NCBI RefSeq assembly: GCF_900000175.1
Contig: NZ_CWGJ01000011.1
Location: 400,271-464,270 of the forward strand
Direction of reading: 5' to 3'
Origin: Estrella lausannensis
Lineage (GTDB): Bacteria > Chlamydiota > Chlamydiia > Chlamydiales > Criblamydiaceae
DNA length: 64,000 nucleotides
Shown here: piece after piece, positions 17,630 through 25,761 of the stretch
How positions within the stretch are numbered: position 1 is the stretch's first letter
Layout: each line of letters begins with the position of its first letter
The notes under the pieces: model-generated
Told to the model about the DNA's origin: nothing
Databases searched by the model: none
Seen by the model: only the letters and a program-made list of their open reading frames with translations
Program-made: the position numbers and the translations under genes

Positions 17630-19204
17630 ATGGAAGAAGACCTTCTGTTTCTCGCATTCACATTCCTGTTTGGAGCCCTCTTCAGCGCCTGCAGCCTGCT
17701 CATTTACCAAAAGGTGAAGCTGGGCGGATTTAAAGAAATTGGCGACAGTATCATCAAAGCCGCTGAAGAGAGAGCTCAAAAGCGATTTGATGAAAATGAA
17801 GAGCGGATCAAAAGCAGGCTGGATGAGGAACGCACCAAATTAGAAGACCGTCTCCACAAAGAGCTCAAAAAAATCAAAGAACGGGAAGATCAGATCGCAC
17901 ATCGCGAAGAGAAGATCGCCTCTAGGTCCCAGCAGATCGAAAAGAAGAGTCAGGAGACGGAGCGCAAAGAAGCTGCGTTGAAAGACCTCGAATTGACGCT
18001 CCACCAATTAAAGGCTGACCTACAGCATAAAGAAAAAAAATTACTGGAGCAACTTGAGAAGAGCGCCCACCTCTCCCTTGTGGATGCTCAAGCCCAACTT
18101 TTAGAAGAGGCCAAAGCATCCATCCACACCGATCTTGAGAAAGCCTTGATGGAAGCGCAGCAAACCCTCAAAGCTTCCGAAGACGCCCTTGCAAAAAAAA
18201 CGATCGTGACAGCCATCGGAAGGATGGCAAGACCCCTCGCTTCAGAGTGTACTGTCAATACCATAGCCCTCCCCAGCGATGAGATGAAAGGCAGGATTAT
18301 CGGCAAAGAAGGGCGCAACATCCGGGCACTCGAGCGTGAGCTGGGAGTGACGATTCTCCTCGATGAGACACCAAAAGCGCTTGTAATCTCCGGATTTGAC
18401 CCCTATCGGATGCATGTGGCGAAAGAGGCAATCAAAGAGCTAATCCGCGACGGCAGAATCCATCCAACCAAGATTGAGGAGGCCGCTAAAGCGGCAAGAG
18501 ACAAAACTGACGCAAACATCAAAACCTGGGGACAGGAAGCGGCGGCGGAAGCCGGGGCCTGGGCGGAAGCCGGTGCCTTCAATCTGCATCCTGAGCTTAC
18601 CCACCTCTTGGGACGTCTTAAACTGCGCTATAGCATGGGTCAAAACGTTCTGGACCACTCGCTCGAAGTTTCCCATCTGATGGGACTCATGGCTTCCGAG
18701 CTTGGGCTGGACGTCAAACTTGCCAAAAGGATAGGCCTTCTCCATGATATGGGGAAAGCCGTCACCCACGAAATGGACGGCTCGCACGCCATGATCGGCT
18801 ACCGCCTCGCCCTGCAGTATGGCGAAGGTGAAGATGTCGCAAGCGGCATTGGAGCGCACCACCAGGAAATGGAGCCGATAACTTGGGAAGGCGCTTTGAC
18901 CGCCGCCGCCGATACCCTTTCGGCAGCACGTCCCGGAGCACGCACAGAGGCTGCGCACGATTATGTCAAACGCCTCGGAAGACTGGAAGAGATCGCCAAA
19001 ACTTTCGCTGGCGTCGAGAAAGCGTATGCCCTGCAGGCTGGCAGGGAAATCCATGTTTTTGTAGAACCCGATAAAGTCTCAGATGAAGGAGCCATCGCCC
19101 TATCCCGGGAAATCAGTAAGAAAGTATCAGCCGAATATCCCCTGCAGGGAAAAGTCAAGGTTTCGGTTATCCGTGAGCAAAGAGTGATCGACTACGCCCT
19201 TTAA
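17630..19204 (+). CDS. rny: Ribonuclease Y
   Basis: 524 residues, normal for RNase Y. In order: an N-terminal membrane anchor (about 5-25), a long charged coiled coil (about 35-190), a KH RNA-binding domain with GRIIGKEGRNIRALE (about 222-236), and an HD domain with the metal-binding pair H372-D373 in LLHDMGKA. It cleaves mRNA endonucleolytically at the inner membrane and starts decay. It is the last gene of the ybeY/corC operon, 11 nt after the preceding stop. A short hairpin lies just downstream. Confidence 0.93.
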   Translation: MEEDLLFLAFTFLFGALFSACSLLIYQKVKLGGFKEIGDSIIKAAEERAQKRFDENEERIKSRLDEERTKLEDRLHKELKKIKEREDQIAHREEKIASRSQQIEKKSQETERKEAALKDLELTLHQLKADLQHKEKKLLEQLEKSAHLSLVDAQAQLLEEAKASIHTDLEKALMEAQQTLKASEDALAKKTIVTAIGRMARPLASECTVNTIALPSDEMKGRIIGKEGRNIRALERELGVTILLDETPKALVISGFDPYRMHVAKEAIKELIRDGRIHPTKIEEAAKAARDKTDANIKTWGQEAAAEAGAWAEAGAFNLHPELTHLLGRLKLRYSMGQNVLDHSLEVSHLMGLMASELGLDVKLAKRIGLLHDMGKAVTHEMDGSHAMIGYRLALQYGEGEDVASGIGAHHQEMEPITWEGALTAAADTLSAARPGARTEAAHDYVKRLGRLEEIAKTFAGVEKAYALQAGREIHVFVEPDKVSDEGAIALSREISKKVSAEYPLQGKVKVSVIREQRVIDYAL

Positions 19205-19231
19205 GAGACTATCCACTGTAGCTTCTGACCC

Positions 19232-19251
19232 TATGGGGCAAACTCCCCATA
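19232..19251 (+). terminator. Hairpin after rny
   Basis: TATGGGG (19232-19238) pairs with CCCCATA (19245-19251) around a 6-nt loop. There is no U-run, so the terminator call is tentative. Confidence 0.35.
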
Positions 19252-19309
19252 CTGATTTGCTGCCGAATTTGGGTATAAGCTTCGAAAAAATTTAAATAAT
19301 TATCTTTCC

Positions 19310-19339
19310 TTGAAAAGAGATATCCGTTTTTGGCACAAT
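19310..19339 (+). promoter_or_regulatory. Putative promoter of tRNA-Ser
   Basis: TTGAAA (19310-19315), an 18-nt spacer and CACAAT (19334-19339), about 17 nt before the tRNA 5' end. The -35 is fair, the -10 moderate. Confidence 0.4.
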
Positions 19340-19355
19340 GTGCCTTTGACAGTGT

Positions 19356-19442
19356 GGAAGAGTGGCAGAGTGGCCGAATGCGTCTGTCTCGAAAACAGAT
19401 TCACTAGCGATAGTGACGTAGGTTCGAATCCTACCTCTTCCG
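19356..19442 (+). tRNA. tRNA-Ser (anticodon CGA)
   Basis: 87-nt class II tRNA with acceptor GGAAGAG/CTCTTCC, T-arm GTAGG-TTCGAAT-CCTAC, a long variable arm and anticodon loop CTCGAAA giving CGA. It reads UCG codons. Confidence 0.95.
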
Positions 19443-19579
19443 TATCCTACCCAAGACTGCCCTCCAAGGCAGGCACCTACAAAATCCCCCACCAGAATCG
19501 ACTATATATCCAACGTATCTAAAAATTTAAGATTTCGGCTTTTGACTGAACTTCACAGTTAAAGAATGGCTTCATTGGA

Positions 19580-19631
19580 AGTGATTTGGGATTGGTCGAT
19601 CCCCGAGGATCTCGGGTAATCCCAAATCACT
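19580..19631. terminator. Hairpin between tRNA-Ser and the convergent catalase gene
   Basis: A perfect 14-nt inverted repeat, AGTGATTTGGGATT (19580-19593) with AATCCCAAATCACT (19618-19631), encloses a 24-nt loop that has further pairing. It sits 28 nt past the catalase stop (minus strand) and is suitable as a bidirectional transcription end. Confidence 0.5.
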
Positions 19632-19659
19632 AATTGAGAGATGCTTTTAGTGTCTCATG

Positions 19660-21111
19660 CTATTTTTTTCTCTTATCCAGCGCTTTTCTAACACCTTCTC
19701 CATAAGCCGGATCGGCTTTGGTGAAATGGCCAATCTGGCGCTCGACTATGTGCTCTGGCACTCCCTGCATCGCGTCGGCGATATTGGCAAAGAGGCGCTC
19801 TTTTTGCTCGGGCGTAAAGAGGCGGAATAAATTCCCCGGCTGTGTGTAGTCGTCATTTCCCACACGATGATCATAGCGGTCCGCATCTCCGGATATCTTG
19901 AGAGGCGGCTCTTTATATCGCTTATCCTCTTTAGGGCCCATGAAGCTGTTCGGCTCATAATACGCGTCCGGATTTTCACAGTTAGGGAAAAATCGCATGG
20001 CGCCGTCTTTGTGATAATTATGCATCGGGCACTTGGCGGCGTTCACAGGAAGCGCCTCATAATGCGTGCCGAGCCTATGTCTGTGGGCGTCGGCGTAAGC
20101 AAAGACACGCGCCTGCAGCATCTTGTCTGGCGAAAACCCAATGCCGGGGATGAAATTGGATGGAGAAAATGCCGCCTGCTCAATTTCAGCGAAGTAGTTC
20201 TCCGGATTTCTATTGAGCTCAAGCTCTCCCACTTCAATCAAGGGGTAATCACCGTGAGGCCAGACCTTCGTCAAGTCAAAAGGATTGTATGGGGTCTTCT
20301 CCGCTTCATGCTCAGGCATGATCTGGACGAAAAATTTCCATTTGGGAAACTCCCTTTTTTCAATTGCATTGAAGAGGTCCTCTTGGGTAGATTCGCGTGT
20401 TTTCGCAACGACATTTGCCGCTTCGGCATTGGTCCAATGCTTATGGCCCTGCATTGTTTTGAAGTGGAATTTCACCCAGAAACGCTCGTCTTTTGCGTTG
20501 ATAAAGCTGTAGGTGTGCGACCCGTAGCCGTTCATAAAACGAACAGACTGCGGAAGTCCTCTGTCCGAGAAAAGGATTGTCACCTGGTGCAGCGACTCAG
20601 GCGAAAGAGACCAAAAATCCCACATCGCCGTGGGCGAGCGCAGGTTAGTCTTCGGGTGCCTCTTTTGAGTGCGGATAAAATCAGGGAACTTCAACGGATC
20701 GCGCACAAAGAAAACCGGTGTGTTATTGCCGACAAGATCCCAGTTACCCTCTTCCGTGTAAAACTTGATGGCAAATCCGCGCACATCTCTCTCGGCATCC
20801 GCAGCACCCTGCTCGCCGGCAACAGTGGACATCCGCATCACAAGATCTGTCTTTTTGCCAATTTTCTGAAAAGGTGATGCCTTGGTGTATTTCGTAATGT
20901 CTTGGGTGACAGTCAACGATCCATACGCTCCCCACCCCTTGGCATGGACAACTCTCTCGGGAATGCGTTCCCGGTTTTGAAACGCAAGTTTCTCAATAAG
21001 ATGCACATCCTGCAGAAGAACTGGGCCTCTTGGGCCTGCTGTGATCGAATTTTGGTTATCGGGAACGGGGTTCCCGGCCATCGTAGTTAATAGGGGGGGC
21101 TTATCTGTCAT
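19660..21111 (-). CDS. katA: Catalase (monofunctional, haem-containing)
   Basis: 483 residues, the size of small-subunit clade 3 catalases. Active-site residues are in place: H56 in RVVHAKGWG, Asn in [11 protein letters not shown] (about 129) and the proximal haem ligand Y339 in [14 protein letters not shown]. The [18 protein letters not shown] block is diagnostic. It breaks down H2O2 in the cytosol. The ATG has a GGAGG ribosome-binding site, and a promoter is visible upstream. I recall catalases reported for Criblamydiaceae and some other environmental chlamydiae but not for Chlamydia, which helps to place the organism. Confidence 0.96.
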   Translation of the reverse strand: MTDKPPLLTTMAGNPVPDNQNSITAGPRGPVLLQDVHLIEKLAFQNRERIPERVVHAKGWGAYGSLTVTQDITKYTKASPFQKIGKKTDLVMRMSTVAGEQGAADAERDVRGFAIKFYTEEGNWDLVGNNTPVFFVRDPLKFPDFIRTQKRHPKTNLRSPTAMWDFWSLSPESLHQVTILFSDRGLPQSVRFMNGYGSHTYSFINAKDERFWVKFHFKTMQGHKHWTNAEAANVVAKTRESTQEDLFNAIEKREFPKWKFFVQIMPEHEAEKTPYNPFDLTKVWPHGDYPLIEVGELELNRNPENYFAEIEQAAFSPSNFIPGIGFSPDKMLQARVFAYADAHRHRLGTHYEALPVNAAKCPMHNYHKDGAMRFFPNCENPDAYYEPNSFMGPKEDKRYKEPPLKISGDADRYDHRVGNDDYTQPGNLFRLFTPEQKERLFANIADAMQGVPEHIVERQIGHFTKADPAYGEGVRKALDKRKK

Positions 21112-21136
21112 ATCGACCTCCGTCTAGACTAAGAGC

Positions 21137-21165
21137 AAAATAGAGCGCCCCTCGGCAATTATCAA
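21137..21165 (-). promoter_or_regulatory. Promoter of the catalase gene
   Basis: Minus-strand TTGATA (21165-21160), an exact 17-nt spacer and TATTTT (21142-21137), 26 nt before the ATG. No obvious OxyR- or Fur-like box was recognised. Confidence 0.5.
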
Positions 21166-21257
21166 CAAATATTTTACATTCATTTTTTTCATTTTTCTTT
21201 TCTTTTTCAGGCTCAAGGAGCAAAATCACATACCCATTTCAGCGGAATTATTACATC

Positions 21258-22136
21258 ATGACGATTGGTCCCATCACCCAGCCAGCCTATCCCCCAAAAA
21301 ATAACAGCACTTCAGCTGATCATGAAAACGAGCGGCTCTCCAATCTTTTCCTGGATGAAGAGGTGTCAGAGGTTGAAAGAGCGTGCGCCATCAAACCGCT
21401 GCTCGGCGAACATCCCCTTCAGCTTCTGACCATCGCCGCAGCGAAGCTTCAGCTGACACTGCGCCGGCCCCACTGGCAGGATGCAGACCATATCAAAAGG
21501 AACCTCTACTCCGGTATCTTGGCATTTGAGAAAAACCTCCGAGAAGAAGAACTCGACTCCCTAATCTCTGATGGCACCTATACCCACAAAAAGCATGTTC
21601 ATGAAATGACCCTGCTCGAGGATGAATCCCATGATGTTATCGGCGCCATTCATTTTGAAACTATCGTTGAAGGAGCCAAGCGAGGGCTGGCGCATATTCA
21701 TTCACTTGACGTCCTTCCCAATTATCAGAGAAGAGGGGCCGGAACCCTGCTTTTGTCTTCTGCCCTTGAAGCCATTCATGCAAAAGGCGGAGACAAAGTC
21801 ACCCTCAAAACAACGTATAAAGGCATATTCCTCTACGCAGCATTCTGCTTCCAGCCCAAAAAGCCCGCGGAGCTCACGCCAGAGCGTTGGATGCAACTGC
21901 CCTATGCCTCGAAAGTGAAGATACTCGCCAGATATTGGGAAGTGACCCCCGGACGTCTTCGCCTTAACTTAACTTCCGAGCGGGTTAAAGAAGCTGTGGC
22001 GGAAAGATTTCGCGCTCTCTTCACCTCAAGGGAGAAAAAACCGGCAATCAATGTCAGTGAGATCAGCCTGCCGGAAGAGACCTTCTCCTGGGGGATCTTG
22101 CAAGACACGAGAAATGATAGTCAAACCAGTAAGTGA
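21258..22136 (+). CDS. GNAT-family acetyltransferase-like protein
   Basis: 292 residues. A GNAT core lies at about 115-205: IGAIHFETIV, LAHIHSLDVLPNYQRRGAGTLLLSSALE (acetyl-CoA-binding motif A with QRRGAG) and FLYAAFCFQPK. The N-terminal ~80 and C-terminal ~85 residues are unrecognised, so the protein is longer than a minimal acetyltransferase. The upstream ribosome-binding site is weak. It is followed after 7 nt by the MOSC gene, whose ribosome-binding site overlaps this stop codon, suggesting one transcript. The substrate is unknown. Confidence 0.7.
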   Translation: MTIGPITQPAYPPKNNSTSADHENERLSNLFLDEEVSEVERACAIKPLLGEHPLQLLTIAAAKLQLTLRRPHWQDADHIKRNLYSGILAFEKNLREEELDSLISDGTYTHKKHVHEMTLLEDESHDVIGAIHFETIVEGAKRGLAHIHSLDVLPNYQRRGAGTLLLSSALEAIHAKGGDKVTLKTTYKGIFLYAAFCFQPKKPAELTPERWMQLPYASKVKILARYWEVTPGRLRLNLTSERVKEAVAERFRALFTSREKKPAINVSEISLPEETFSWGILQDTRNDSQTSK

Positions 22137-22143
22137 GGACCCT

Positions 22144-22957
22144 ATGGAGCAGTCCGCCTATAACGTACACAGCTTGTACATATATCCGCTCAAGTCGGCA
22201 AAAGGCATTCAAGTTACACAAGCAGAGGCTTTTCCTGAAGGCTTTAAGCACGACCGTGAATGGATGGTCATTGACTCGAAGGGCAAGTTCATGTCCCAAA
22301 GACTGCACCCAAAAATGGGAAGCATAAAAACCGCGATCACTCCGGAGGGGGTCACCCTATCCGCCCCTGATCTGCCCGAGATCATCATCCCCTTCGAAGC
22401 GGAGGGAGAGGTCAAGGAAGGGATCATCTGGGATGATAAATGCCAGGTTCAGGAAGTTTCAAGGGGGCACTCTGACTGGATTTCCACTTTCATGGGGGAA
22501 AAGTGCAGCATCGTCAGGATGAAAAAAGGAGAAATACGCCTCGTCGATCCCCGTTACAAAGTCACCGATCAGGACAACACGCTCTTTGTCGATGGATTCC
22601 CCCTACCTCTTTGCTGCGACAGCCTCTCTGAGAGACCTCTCGATGCGAACCGGGATGGAGCTCGATATGATCCGATTCAGGCCCAATATCGTGATTGAGA
22701 GCACAACCCCATTTGAAGAAGACTGCTGGAAGCGCGCTGAGATAGGCGGCGCCCTCTTTCATCTCGTCAAACCGTGCGGCCGCTGCAGCATCGTCAATGT
22801 CGACCCGAACACTTGCAAACGCGGCGCTGAGCCGCTGAAAACGCTGGCCAGCTTCCGCACGCAAGAGAAGAAAATCCTCTTCGGAGTGAACGCCATCCTG
22901 ACAGGAGCTTCCGTGATCTCTGTTGGCGACAAAGTGCACTTAACCACCGTAGCGTGA
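22144..22957 (+). pseudogene. MOSC-domain protein, frameshifted in a C5 run
   Basis: The ATG at 22144 has a GTGAGGA ribosome-binding site. The first frame encodes the MOSC N-terminal barrel (YPLKSAKGIQVTQAEAFPEG, DREWMVID, RLHPKMG) as far as DNTLFVDGFP. It then derails and stops at 22698. The next frame carries the expected continuation (YLFAATASLRDLSMRTGM, MIRFRPNIVIE, then VKPCGRCSIVNVD and a final KILFGVN) to 22957. The switch falls in the five C's at 22599-22603; four C's would restore one frame of about 270 residues. MOSC proteins bind or move sulfur or molybdenum-cofactor-related groups; the conserved Cys is kept in VKPCGRC. It could be a real pseudogene, a slippage site or a sequencing error. 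Confidence 0.75.
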
Positions 22958-22967
22958 TATTACACAG

Positions 22968-23031
22968 GGAGCCTATCAAAATTTTGTATCGAGGCCGCGA
23001 CAAAATAAATTTTCGAGATACTTTCGGTGCA
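22968..23031. repeat. Short, partly decayed palindromic repeat inside a gene's 3' end
   Basis: Left part AGCCTATCAAAATTTTG and right end TTTCGAGATACTTTCGGTGC match the ends of the window-wide repeat. It encodes roughly the last 18 codons and the TGA stop of the minus-strand gene that begins at 23761. Confidence 0.6.
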
Positions 23032-23761
23032 ACCATAAAAAGAGCCTTCCCCACGGCAGCACCTCCAGAAGGAGAAGGCCAGCAAAGGATCGGGCAATAA
23101 AATACAGAGTGCCTTCAACAAAAGCGTCAGGCTTGTTGGCAGCAATAACAACAGGCACGATCAAAAGGGTGGTCATCATCGGCCATTTAAAAACTCGTTT
23201 CCCCATTCTTCTAAAGAGAGATGACTCCAAAGAGGCTCCCTCGGGGGACGCTTCGGTCAATCCAATACTCTTCAGCCGCCCCCTAAGGGATGTTAAATAA
23301 TCCAGATTTAGAAGCGAGATCGTGACGGCGGTTGCGATGGCAAGACCCGTTTTAACTGCGACAATCAGCAGCAGCGTTGATGAAGGATCGAGCGCTAGGA
23401 AGCTTAGTGCTTTTGCCCATGCGTCGAAGGCATCGCCCCCAAACACAATCCATAAGGTTGCAAGCGGCTGAAAAACGCCCCATAAAGATGCCAGGAAGGC
23501 CCCCAGGACACGCGAGAAAAAAGAAGTTCCGCACACAAAAAAAGGGGCGTTAAAAAGGGCGCCTTGTATGAAAATCGCCACCATAGGGGTCAACTTTTTT
23601 CCGGGGGACACAGCAGCTTTGATGATCATTGCGTACGACGAGGCATTCATTGCAAATACAGGAGATCTACCCACGTCAAAGCGCGATGCCAGCGAGAGCA
23701 GACCGATCTGGATCAGTGATAGCCACTGCCCTGTCAAAGGAATGTGGAGCGAATGAAACAA
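22976..23761 (-). CDS. Hypothetical multi-span membrane protein
   Basis: 261 residues with a TTG start and a GGGAG motif only a few nt upstream. About six hydrophobic segments are visible (for example SLIQIGLLSLASRF, MVAIFIQGALFNAPFF, TLLLIVAVKTGLAIATAVTISLL, MTTLLIVPVVIAAN). The family is not recognised; the layout vaguely recalls S-component-like or permease-like proteins. The last ~18 residues (HRKYLENLFCRGLDTKF) are encoded by a copy of the palindromic repeat, so the original C-terminus was probably replaced by repeat insertion. Confidence 0.6.
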   Translation of the reverse strand: MFHSLHIPLTGQWLSLIQIGLLSLASRFDVGRSPVFAMNASSYAMIIKAAVSPGKKLTPMVAIFIQGALFNAPFFVCGTSFFSRVLGAFLASLWGVFQPLATLWIVFGGDAFDAWAKALSFLALDPSSTLLLIVAVKTGLAIATAVTISLLNLDYLTSLRGRLKSIGLTEASPEGASLESSLFRRMGKRVFKWPMMTTLLIVPVVIAANKPDAFVEGTLYFIARSFAGLLLLEVLPWGRLFLWLHRKYLENLFCRGLDTKF

Positions 23762-24020
23762 TGCTCCCGCCGTGCACTCAAAAAAGGCGATAGCGCCACC
23801 GAAAAAAAAGGGCTTCTTCCCTCTGCTTCTCTTCCACTGTTTCCGCCATTCCCCGGCAAGTGAGCTCTTAAAATGATTGATCGATACACGTCTTTGGAAA
23901 CTCTTTCGGAATAAAATATCATAAATGGAAATAGGAAGAAAGCAGCCTCCTATTTATTACATTGAATGCAAACTTGTATTACTATAGACTGTTCGTTTAA
24001 TCTATAAAGGAATTAAAACA

Positions 24021-24761
24021 ATGCAAGAAATGCAATCAGCCTCACCACTCTCGCCCACTTTCTACACACCGGAATGTTCCTATCCCGGGCCAGTCGAGGT
24101 TCCTGAACGCGTTTCCTGCAATCTAATTGAGTCCAATTCATCACGCTTGAATTCCCGAGGATGGATATCCTTTGATACTCCCCAGCAAATCCTGGGCCGC
24201 CAAAAAATACAGGATGTATGTGCTGCCCTTTATCAGATGCCCGCCGCCAAGGACCGTCAGATGTCCGCTGCCGAGGACCCCCTAATTTTAAAAACTCTTC
24301 AAAAGCCTCAGGCACAAGACATCACTAAGATCGTCTGGACTTTTATGCACCTGTTTATAGACCGCAAGATCACTCCGGAGGAAGAGCCTAAGGATCGGAT
24401 TACATTATCCCATGTGCTGATCCAGTTTTTTAGAAAAAATTACACACTGGCTCCCAACGTTGTACCGGAAATACTCAACTACGCGATCACATGTTACGCT
24501 TATGTCGCCGCCAACGGTTTTTACAAGCACATGCAAGATAAATATCCTATTCCTCTTTGCATAGCACCTTATCAAAAGGATGCTTCTATCTTGTATACAG
24601 CACTTTACGATGGTCTGACCATTGATTTTCCCGATTACAACTTCGACACGGACTATGTGGAAAGCATGGGGATGAGCGCTCTGATCTACGTCAACGACAT
24701 ACGAAGAAACCAGCAAAAATCTCTCGGAGAAGTTTTTTTCCAAAGAAAAAATCTTACCTAG
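24021..24761 (+). CDS. Hypothetical protein, probably shortened by a frameshift
   Basis: 246 residues, unrecognised. It is soluble-looking with aromatic-rich helices (TFMHLFIDRKITPEEEP, YAITCYAYVAANGFYKHM) and a Ser/Pro-rich start. After the stop at 24761 the +1 frame stays open to a TAA at 24925-24927 and looks coding (ILPRGKVLFPLAAKLFP, then VSEEELSPLLRELRR). A single extra base in the T7 run (24733-24739) or A6 run (24745-24751) would explain this; the repaired protein would be about 300 residues. It is preceded by an AT-rich gap of about 260 nt with no other gene. Confidence 0.6.
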   Translation: MQEMQSASPLSPTFYTPECSYPGPVEVPERVSCNLIESNSSRLNSRGWISFDTPQQILGRQKIQDVCAALYQMPAAKDRQMSAAEDPLILKTLQKPQAQDITKIVWTFMHLFIDRKITPEEEPKDRITLSHVLIQFFRKNYTLAPNVVPEILNYAITCYAYVAANGFYKHMQDKYPIPLCIAPYQKDASILYTALYDGLTIDFPDYNFDTDYVESMGMSALIYVNDIRRNQQKSLGEVFFQRKNLT

Positions 24762-25034
24762 AGGAAAGGTTCTTTTTCCGCTTGCAGCAAAACTCTTCCC
24801 TTGCGATCTTGAAAAAGTCAGCGAGGAAGAGTTGAGCCCGCTCTTAAGAGAGCTTCGGCGAAATTCCCCCAAACCAGCGTCCCGGTTCAACCGAGTTTCC
24901 TCTTTGCCGGCTTGGAACCGGATCTAAGTGATTATTTTATCGGGTATACCGAAACTGCTAAGCCCTTCCCCTGATTTAATTTTTGCCGGATCAATCCCAA
25001 TATCCCAACGCAAGACATCAGGAGCATGTGCTTT

Positions 25035-25757
25035 ATGTCAGATAAGAAAATTGCGCTCATCACAGGGGCTAACAAAGGCCTTGGACAAGAAATTGCCAGA
25101 CAGCTGGCAAGACAAGGACATCTTGTCATCATGTCATCACGTCGGGAAAGCGGATCTGACTCTGCAGATAAGCTCGCTACCGAAGGCTTAAATGTAGTGC
25201 ATCTATTACTCGATGTGAACAACCGCGATGACATACTCTCAGCCAAGGACTGGATAGAAGAGGAGTTTAACCGTCTCGATATCTTGGTCAATAATGCAGG
25301 AGTGCTAATGGACAGGGATGCCACACTCTCCGAGCTACCAGAGAGCGACCTCAGGATGACACTGGAGACAAACACAATCTCCCCCCTCTTGCTGACACAG
25401 CACCTCGCCCCTCTCATGATGAAGAACAGGTATGGAAGGATCGTCAACATCTCCTCCACCATGGGTTCTTTGAACGACATGGCGGCATCGCCTCCCTCTT
25501 CAGCATTGACCGCCCCCGCCTATCGTTTATCTAAAGCTGCACTCAATGCTGTCACGATCCTTCAGGCAAAAGAGCTCTGCGGCTACAACATTTTGGTCAA
25601 TGCTGTCTGCCCCGGTTGGGTCAGAACAGATATGGGCGGTTTAAACGCTCCTTTGAGCGTCGAACAGGGCGCCAAAACGCCCGTCTGGCTGGCCACCCTC
25701 CCGGAGGGCGGCCCGACAGGAAAGTTCTTCCGCAATATGAAGGAGATTCCCTGGTAA
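25035..25757 (+). CDS. Short-chain dehydrogenase/reductase
   Basis: 240 residues from the ATG at 25035, which is the right distance from an AGGAG motif; an ATG at 25026 is too close to it. It is a classical SDR: cofactor motif TGANKGLG, NNAG, catalytic Ser in VNISSTMG and YRLSK for the Tyr/Lys pair. The C-terminal VNAVCPGWVRTDMGG resembles carbonyl-reductase-like SDRs. It is probably an NADPH-dependent reductase of small carbonyls; the substrate is unknown. It converges with the GH15 gene, stops 4 nt apart. Confidence 0.9.
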   Translation: MSDKKIALITGANKGLGQEIARQLARQGHLVIMSSRRESGSDSADKLATEGLNVVHLLLDVNNRDDILSAKDWIEEEFNRLDILVNNAGVLMDRDATLSELPESDLRMTLETNTISPLLLTQHLAPLMMKNRYGRIVNISSTMGSLNDMAASPPSSALTAPAYRLSKAALNAVTILQAKELCGYNILVNAVCPGWVRTDMGGLNAPLSVEQGAKTPVWLATLPEGGPTGKFFRNMKEIPW

Positions 25758-25761
25758 AGAG

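Noticed and set aside
19867..20877. Long plus-strand open frame across the catalase gene
   Set aside because: Antisense shadow of katA, whose active-site motifs are complete on the other strand.
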